Below are positions 57,739 to 64,000 of a stretch of DNA of 64,000 bases, one piece after another. This DNA is from Lonicera japonica (lineage: Eukaryota; Streptophyta; Magnoliopsida; Dipsacales; Caprifoliaceae), in contig CM038466.1 in the NCBI GenBank assembly GCA_021464415.1, positions 18,973,017 through 19,037,016 of the forward strand, written 5' to 3'. A program made the translations under genes and the position numbers. Below the pieces are notes generated by a model. It had not been told where the DNA came from, did not search any database, and was given only the letters and a program-made list of their open reading frames with translations. The number at the start of each line of letters is the position of its first letter. The stretch's first letter is position 1.

Positions 57739-59780
57739 TCAAAGACCCCTTTCAATGTTCTTGCCACTAAAGAACTTGGCCAAATTTGGCGTTCCCTCTT
57801 TCCTACTCTTAGCATTCAAAGAAGAAGTTCTTGGCACATGCCTGGTCGCTGGAGAAAAAGACTTCCGGTACCTCGGTCGTCTTGCCTGTGTCATAATTCC
57901 ATTTCTATTCATAATTTTTCGAGGCGATACAAGCCGCAAATTTTCATTCTTCAAGTTTGCATTTTGCCCCCAGTGACAGAATTCTCCCTCAACCAATCTT
58001 TCTCCACCTTCCTCTTCCTCTTCTTCAACCCTTTGCTCTCTAATTTCTCTTTGGGCCATCTCCATTTTCATCAATATTTCCTTCTCGTTCGCCTTCAAAG
58101 CCTCAATCCAAGCCTGAGCCGCTGCCACTTTCTTATCCGCAATCTCTTCAGCACCAGCTGCACGTCCTTGTAAGTACTCGTACTCAAATGTTGTGATTGT
58201 AATTTTAGAGCTATTTTGAGAAGCCGAAGCTCTAGCTCTAACTGTAGTCTCAATCAGATTCTTTAGATTCTCAAGTGCCAGTGCTTCTTTAGATTTCACT
58301 GCTTCTAGTTCTTGAAGTGCACCTTGTAGTTTTTCCTCAGCCATGTCTATCTCGGATTCAATTTTGGGCACTTCTATTTTGATCTTTGCAGTTTCTTCGC
58401 TTATGAGCTCCCTTTCTTTCTTTGCCGCCTCCGCTTCTGTTTTCAACTGTTCGAGCGTGAGGGAAAGGTTTGATACTATTGATTTTGCCTTTTCTTCAGT
58501 TGCGGAAACAGATTCCAATTTTGCTTTAGCCCTCAACAGCTTTGAATTGAGAGTTTGGACCGTTAAATCCACCTTATCTTCTTTTTTCTTCAACCGGGCT
58601 GTTTCTTCAGTGACGTGCTTGAGCTCATCTCTTATGATATCCATGGAAGCCATGAACTGGAACCCTTCTTCTTTAATCATTGCTAATTCCTTCTTTGCGG
58701 ATTCCAATTCCTCGGACACTGAAGGTAACAAAGATGGTGAATCCGATTGGTCCCCTTTTGAGAAACTAGCCCCGTAATTCTTCGAACACTCGTTTCTTTG
58801 GACCCTTTTGTCTTCCATTTCTTTAACTAGCGCTAGTTCATTTTGTAACACATTAACATCACTAGTTGTAACAGCGAGTTTCATTTCAAGCTCTTTTGCA
58901 GAATCAATCTCTTGGATTATCCCATTCACTTTCTCTCTTGTTTCCTCAATTGCAGAGGAATATCGCTTGGCCTCTTCTTTTCTTTGAGCCAAAATGGCTC
59001 CAGATTCCTTCAGAGCCTCAATTCGAGCCAATTCAACCAACACGTGCTCTTCATTAAGTTCATCAATCTCCCTCTTGAGGGCTTCAACCGAACTTGAATA
59101 AGAGCGTAATCTTGAAGTTGAGGCATCACTTTCCTTCTCGGCTTGCCTTTTTTCTTCTAAAACTGAAGCCATGTCAAGCTTAAGCTTGCTTAGCTCCTGT
59201 TTTATGTGCTTCAATTCTCTCATCACTTCAGCATACTGATAATCATCATCAGTGTTCTTAAAAGCCAATCCCCACTCTTGTTGCCTTTTTTGATTATTCA
59301 GCTTCTCCAAGTCTCGAATCTGCATTTTCGCTTTTGAATTCGATTCTTCGATCCTTATACTTAGATCTCTCACCGTTTTCTTCGCTTCATTAAGCTCAGA
59401 CTCTGCTCGAACTTTTGCTGACTCGGCTAGTCTCCTGCTATCGCTGAATCTACCTATGTCTCTCCTTGCATGATGAAGCTCCTTTTTTCTTGGAGTTGGC
59501 TTTCAATTAATTTTGAAAAAAGTATTAGATTAAAAACAATAACTATTGAAATGGGAAAGAAAGACAAGTCATTCCAAAACTGAATTATGGACAATAAATG
59601 GTGTATACAAAGGAGTAATTCGTAGTTTTTGAGTAATACCTCTGAGAAATCCAATTGGGGTTTCTTTAGTGAAGAATTGCCTTCCCTCATTCTTTCTCCA
59701 TAAAAATCCATGGCTTCTTTTACTGAAATAATTTTCTTTCTGTCATCAGACTCTCCACCATTCATGTCAAACTGTTCCAT
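57739..59780 (-). CDS. WEB/DUF827-family coiled-coil protein, PMI2/PMI15-like, 633 aa
   Basis: Two exons: 59780-59640 (47 codons) and 59499-57739 (586 codons plus stop). The phase-0 intron of 140 bp has a GTATTA donor and an AAG acceptor. Exon 1 reads MEQFDMNGGESDDRKK, then ISVKEAMDFYGERM and KKPQLDFSE. Exon 2 begins PTPRKKELHHARRDIGRFSD and continues with ESELNEAKKTVRDLSIRIEES. Nearly all of residues 60-530 is heptad-rich coiled coil. The conserved AAGAEEIADKKVAAAQAWIE segment comes late, and the tail is basic (RRPRYRKSFSP, PNLAKFFSGKNIERGL). In Arabidopsis the WEB1/PMI2 family acts in the cytosol in chloroplast photorelocation through cp-actin filaments. Placement next to PMI2/PMI15 is from the N-terminal pattern and is probable, not certain. 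The gene looks intact. Confidence 0.92.
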
Positions 59781-60560
59781 ACTAACAATACAAAAACACA
59801 GCTTCAGATTTCATCCTTAACCACATATGAAGAAATTACAGCGAATAAAATCATGGGTATATGATTAAAACTACTCATAATCAAAACCCAGAACATAAGT
59901 TTTCCATTTGACGAACTTTTATCAAAAATTTCGATTCATCTTGTCACTACATAGAATTGTTTAATTTTCAGTTTGTGAAGTAACCCTGAGAAAGCTATGA
60001 ACATTAGTATAATAATCTGGTGAGGCTAGATTTTAAGAATGACGTAGAAGATTATAGAGAGAGAAATGGGTACCTGAGAATGTCGTTGAATTAATGAAAT
60101 TTAGTGTTGTGACATAAAATGGAGATAAAGAAATAGCAAAACTAATAACAGCAAGCAAGCAAACAGCAGAACTAATAAGATGAAGAAATAGCAGGGGGAA
60201 CCGAGCGCACTCCTGACGATTGGCTGTAATTGGAACTATCGCCAGCCATCTAATTATTCCCTTTTGGCCCTCGAAGAAAATGATTTTTATTTTTATTTTT
60301 ATTCCATTGAAAATATAACGAGTCCCCCTAACGAACCTTATTTTTCTTTATAAAAAACAATATTTTTTAAGGTAAGGTATTTGGCACCGGTGTAAACAAG
60401 TCGAAGCGGATACGTTCATTCATTAATATAAAATCTGTAGCTTCATTATTATGAGTATAAGTAGTGTATTAATAATAAACAAAATTATGGTAAACTTTTA
60501 TCAATTATGATTTTATGTTTATTTTCAACCTACCTTTCATGCACTTCAATCAGCTATTTT
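59781..60560. promoter_or_regulatory. upstream region of the WEB/PMI2-like gene
   Basis: Leader and promoter of the minus-strand gene; no second gene recognised. ACCTGAGAATG near 60072 could hold a leader splice donor (minus-strand CAG|GTACCC). This is weak inference. Confidence 0.4.
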
Positions 60561-60577
60561 AGGGGCAATTAAAAAAA

Positions 60578-61236
60578 AGGCTTATTAGAGAAAGATTTTC
60601 ACACTAAGGCTAAGGAATAATTTTTTTTTAAATAAAGGGCCTATTTTTTATTTTATTGATAATATGACATGTGTCTTTTTTTTTCATTATAAAATGACAT
60701 CCCAACCCTTAAAATAAACTAAAAAAATATCAATATGCATTAAAATATGGACTGCAATATGAACTTTGCAGTCCATATTTCACTGCAATATGAACTTTGC
60801 AGTCCATATTTCACTGCAATGTGAACTTTGCAGTCCATATTTTTAGTGCAAAGTTCATATTGCAGTCCATATTTTACTGCAATGTGAACTTTGCAGTCCA
60901 TATTTTTAGTGCAAAGTTCATATTGCAGTACATATTTCACTGCAATATGAACTTTGCAATTCATATTTTATTGCAATATGAACTTTGCAGTCCATATTTT
61001 TTGTGAAAATTTCATAAAAAGGGGTAATTTAGATAATACATAACATGTTTTTATTAATTAAATGATATTTAAATTTATTCAAATACATTCATTTAAAATA
61101 TAAAACAAAATAGGCCTCTTACACTAATTACCAATTAAAAATAGGCCCTTCATTCAAATTACCAATTAAAAATAGGCCCTTCATTCAAAAAAATATTATT
61201 CATTGGATTTTTGGTAAAAATCAATGTATAATAAGC
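60578..61236. mobile_element. TIR element with an internal palindromic minisatellite
   Basis: GAATAATTTTTTTTTAAATA then AAGGGCCTATTTTT near 60615-60655 is mirrored by AAAAATAGGCCCTTCATTC then AAAAAAATATTATTC near 61168-61201. Weaker outer pairing (GGCTTATTA against TAATAAGCCC) extends the ends to about 60578 and 61236. No coding capacity; exact ends and duplication not resolved. Confidence 0.6.
60746..61003. repeat. 31-bp palindromic minisatellite
   Basis: Units of ACTGCAATATGAACTTTGCA plus GTCCATATTTC recur with a 31-bp period (starts at 60751, 60782, 60813). Other units are in inverted orientation (AGTGCAAAGTTCATATTGCA). The open frames seen on both strands here are products of the repeat. 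Confidence 0.88.
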
Positions 61237-62359
61237 CCTTCTACCTAATTTCTAGGCTATTTTATGCTTGTTATCCAAAATTGCTGTCAGTCAAATATTA
61301 TTTTGACAACCTCAATAATTAATTTGAAGAGTAAACATAATCAACCGCAGGTTTCTTACACCATTAAACCAAGACACATCGAATGTTTCCTTTTTGAATA
61401 GAATTTTCCTTTCTACCTTTAGGCATACGCATATAAAGATTTATTAGCTATATGTTCTTAGTTTCAAGGTTTGTGTTTTTCCTACCGAATATAAATTGAG
61501 TTTTTTTTTTCCTAAAATAAGAGTTAGGTAAGGGTAAAGTGTTTTTGGTTAGTAAATATATTTTAAGGTTAACATGTGCCTCCAGGTAACATTTTTTGTT
61601 TTTAGTAGAAATTACTATAGAAATTTTATTTTCATACCTTTTCATTTTATTTTTTTTAAGAATTTAAACATTCATCTGCATGTGTATCTGTTCTTGAATT
61701 GATACTCATAAAATTGTCAATGATAGTGAGTTAAGCAACATGCATTTCACAAATGAAGTGAATATTAAATTATATAAATTTTGAGGATCCTAATCATATC
61801 AAATTCCCTAACTTATAATTAAAGCTTAAGCATAAAATTATAATACATTATTAAAACAAAAAAATTCCGTAAGTGTAGTAAATAATGTTTTCATTTAGTG
61901 TATATGGTATAAAAATTAAACAAGAACGGACAGATGGCAAAATCATGTCTCGGCCGGTTTGAGAAGGTCAATACTAGATTCTTCTTCTTTTTTTTTTTTT
62001 TTTTTTTGAAATATAAGATTAAGACATATATAGCGACTGTGAAAGCGAAGGAGAGAGAGCTGAAAATGAAGAGAGAAATGTAAGAACACCGAATGACAAG
62101 GTTAATTATAGTAGTAGGACAGAAGGATGAAGAAGACATGTTTGTCAGAGCAGGCAATTAATATAATTTGAAATTTGGAGCGAGGGAGGAGGATACATAT
62201 AATGCAATGCAATAAACTTGAGAGGTGTATATTCTTCCAAGTATTTAGATTCTAAACCGTGCGGCATGCGGCCGTGAGAACTGCCAAAGCATACCAAAGA
62301 TCGATTTACCCCCTAATTAGGTGGGGCTTATAGTAAGTTTTGGGGACCGTAACCGATTC
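61237..62359. other. AT-rich intergenic DNA
   Basis: No gene. A poly-T run (61986-62006) near a GA-rich stretch suggests a decayed insertion. Confidence 0.45.
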
Positions 62360-62362
62360 TAA

Positions 62363-63460
62363 GAGTATCTTCGATGGGGCTCCGTAAAAATGGTCAATTT
62401 AGTATTATATAAAATTTACATATTGTATAAATTTTTTATTACTCTAATAATTGTGTAAAATTAATGCCAACTAAACTTTTATATAGAATGGTTGTGTATT
62501 TTGCACATTCAATTTACACAGTTAAATAGGATTCTCTCCCCACTCACTCATTATCTTTTCTTATTAACTCAATCACACCACTCACATTCTCTATCCACCT
62601 ACTTATTCTCTCTCCTCATTTGTATAGTTTCTTGTTCTTTAAGTTACTATTTTTTATTGGATCACTTTTTTTTATACAAGAGTATTAATATTGACTATTA
62701 GAGAGTAAATAGGTTTGTGTAAATTTTTTGTGTAAAACTTGTTGTGATTATTAACAATTAATCACGCCACGGATCGTAATTCAAATAGTGGATATTAATA
62801 ACTAAAGATAATACAGATGAGAAAAAGCAAGAAGATAGATAATAGAACACACAATATTCGACAAACGAAGATTTCACTAATTCTTTGAAAACGATTACAA
62901 AATCTATCACAAGAATTATTGCACTCAAAGCTCTCACAAAAGAAGAAAATCAACAGCCCTTTAACCTCTCTCTTTCACAACAAGATGAACTCTCCCACAA
63001 ATCTAACAGAAAGAAGAATCTCTTATTATGCCTTAATCTCTTGAATGATTATATCTATATATAACAATATAATAGAGTCCATTCAATCTAAAATAAGATA
63101 ATAACAATCATACGTAAATATGGAAACAATTAACAAGGTAATAGAGACCAAAATAAACAAGAAAACCAAGTTTGATAAAAAAACACATTTCTCGCCCAGC
63201 TGCAAAACGACTTTTGCACTTTTTCTGCATAACTGCAAAAGTGCTTTTGCACCTTTCCAGAATGCAATTTTCTGGGTGCAAAGTGCTTTTGCACTTTTCC
63301 AGAATCGCAAACCCTCTTTTACACCCTTCGAGCGAATAATATGATTTCCCATAAAACTCATCTTCTTTTGGGTTTGGAACTGAGCAAAAAACACGACAGT
63401 AAAACTTACTTGCCATGTATGATTTTCACAATAATTTTACACAACCCTATTGGAGATGCT
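62363..63460. mobile_element. MITE of the GAGCATCTCCAAT type, interrupted by a nested insertion
   Basis: The left end GAGTATCTTCGATGGGG and the right end CCCTATTGGAGATGCT are imperfect inverted copies. They are bounded by TAA and TTA. Without the nested 659-bp insertion and its duplication the element is about 430 bp. No coding capacity. Confidence 0.6.
62740..63398. mobile_element. nested insertion with TGTTGTG/CACGACA ends and an 8-bp duplication
   Basis: A 659-bp insert starting TGTTGTGATTATT and ending AAACACGACA, flanked by a perfect 8-bp direct repeat GTAAAACT (62732-62739 and 63399-63406). TG...CA ends would suit a solo LTR, whereas an 8-bp duplication suits hAT. It carries an internal cluster of GCAAAAGTGCTTTTGCAC palindromes (about 63200-63300). 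Confidence 0.65.
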
Positions 63461-64000
63461 TTAACTGTCTTTTGGTTTTTGGTAAACGTAATGATAAGTG
63501 TATTAAATTAAATTATCAACTTAAAGTTAATTTGGGTGTGCTTCAATTTACGAATTAAACCATTTAATTCTTTAGATGATAATGATATAGATATGGTGAA
63601 TCAAGAGGAAAAACAAGTCTTCGAAGAAGAGCTCGAACAACAAAATAGTAATGGATTATAGTAGAATTAGAGAGAAAACAAGTCATTATTAGAGAGCTCA
63701 AAGGCAGTGATGCAGGTTCAAACTTCGTTACGAGCTATTTCAAAAAATTCGTTTAAATGACAGTTTGATTGGGGAAGGCTACACTAGTTTGTATAGTCCA
63801 TTTCGATTTGTTAATAATAAATTTCAACTCCAGTCCTTGCATAATAAATGTTTTTTTAAAAAAATATATATAAACTTAATTCGTGAGTTATCTAACTTTA
63901 ATGTTTGGTTATAAAAATGAACTATCATATAAAAAGTCATAAATTTAAGTTAATTCTTAAGATATTAAATAAGAAAACGTAAAGAGATAGTTAAAATCAC
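63461..64000. other. AT-rich sequence at the right edge
   Basis: No gene or closed element seen. Confidence 0.5.

Noticed and set aside
58343..58777. 144-codon plus-strand frame within the WEB-like gene
   Set aside because: Antisense of regular coiled-coil codons, which give Ser/Phe/Leu-rich shadow frames.
60740..61006. Repetitive open frames on both strands at 60.7-61.0 kb
   Set aside because: The 31-bp minisatellite has no stop in some frames; the peptides are repeat artefacts.
61891..62157. 88-codon minus-strand frame
   Set aside because: Poly-Lys from a poly-A run and no recognisable domain.
1..64000. tRNA, rRNA, CRISPR, known miRNA precursors and telomeric arrays
   Set aside because: Looked for by eye and not found; only SINE-like A/B boxes were seen. 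tRNAscan-SE and a miRBase search would be needed to exclude short RNAs.

Overview
This is plant nuclear DNA, most likely from a eudicot. It is AT-rich, has intron-containing genes of plant-specific families (TTP-type CCCH zinc finger, PB1 protein, WEB/PMI2-like coiled coil, SKP1-like), and is filled with plant-type transposable elements and microsatellites. There are no bacterial operons, rRNA or CRISPR arrays, and I found no tRNA gene. The sequence does not identify the species. Layout: 1-2.5 kb holds the 5' part of a tandem CCCH zinc-finger gene on the minus strand, running off the left edge. 3-7 kb holds three TIR elements with exact target-site duplications. 8.9-38.2 kb is the core of the window: a six-member, same-strand tandem array of an uncharacterised small basic plant protein (about 130 aa). 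Copies A and B are broken, and C, D, E and F are intact. The array has been stretched by insertions: a Ty1/copia element (11.5-18.2 kb) that itself carries a 2.2-kb solo LTR, a LINE-type RNase H fragment, a hAT-like element, a SKP1-like gene with a one-base frameshift, a 3.1-kb TIR element, a Helitron-like element, and a palindromic minisatellite at 36.2-36.9 kb. 41.5 kb holds a glycine-rich small protein gene. 45-51 kb is TE debris: a decayed MULE transposase, a Ty3/gypsy gag-protease fragment and a hAT MITE with an exact 8-bp duplication. 51.6-53.9 kb is a PB1-domain gene, and 57.7-59.8 kb is a two-exon WEB/PMI2-like coiled-coil gene. The right end is AT-rich, with TIR elements, another palindromic minisatellite (60.7-61.0 kb) and a nested insertion (62.7-63.4 kb). 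The most interesting signal is the array. Each copy has a shared motif 160-620 bp upstream of its start, containing a W-box (TTGACC in D, E and F; TTGACT in A, B and C), so regulatory DNA was copied along with the coding region. A duplicated unit around copy B can be aligned on both sides of the copia element to the unit around copy C, which orders the events: duplication, then copia insertion, then solo-LTR insertion into copia.
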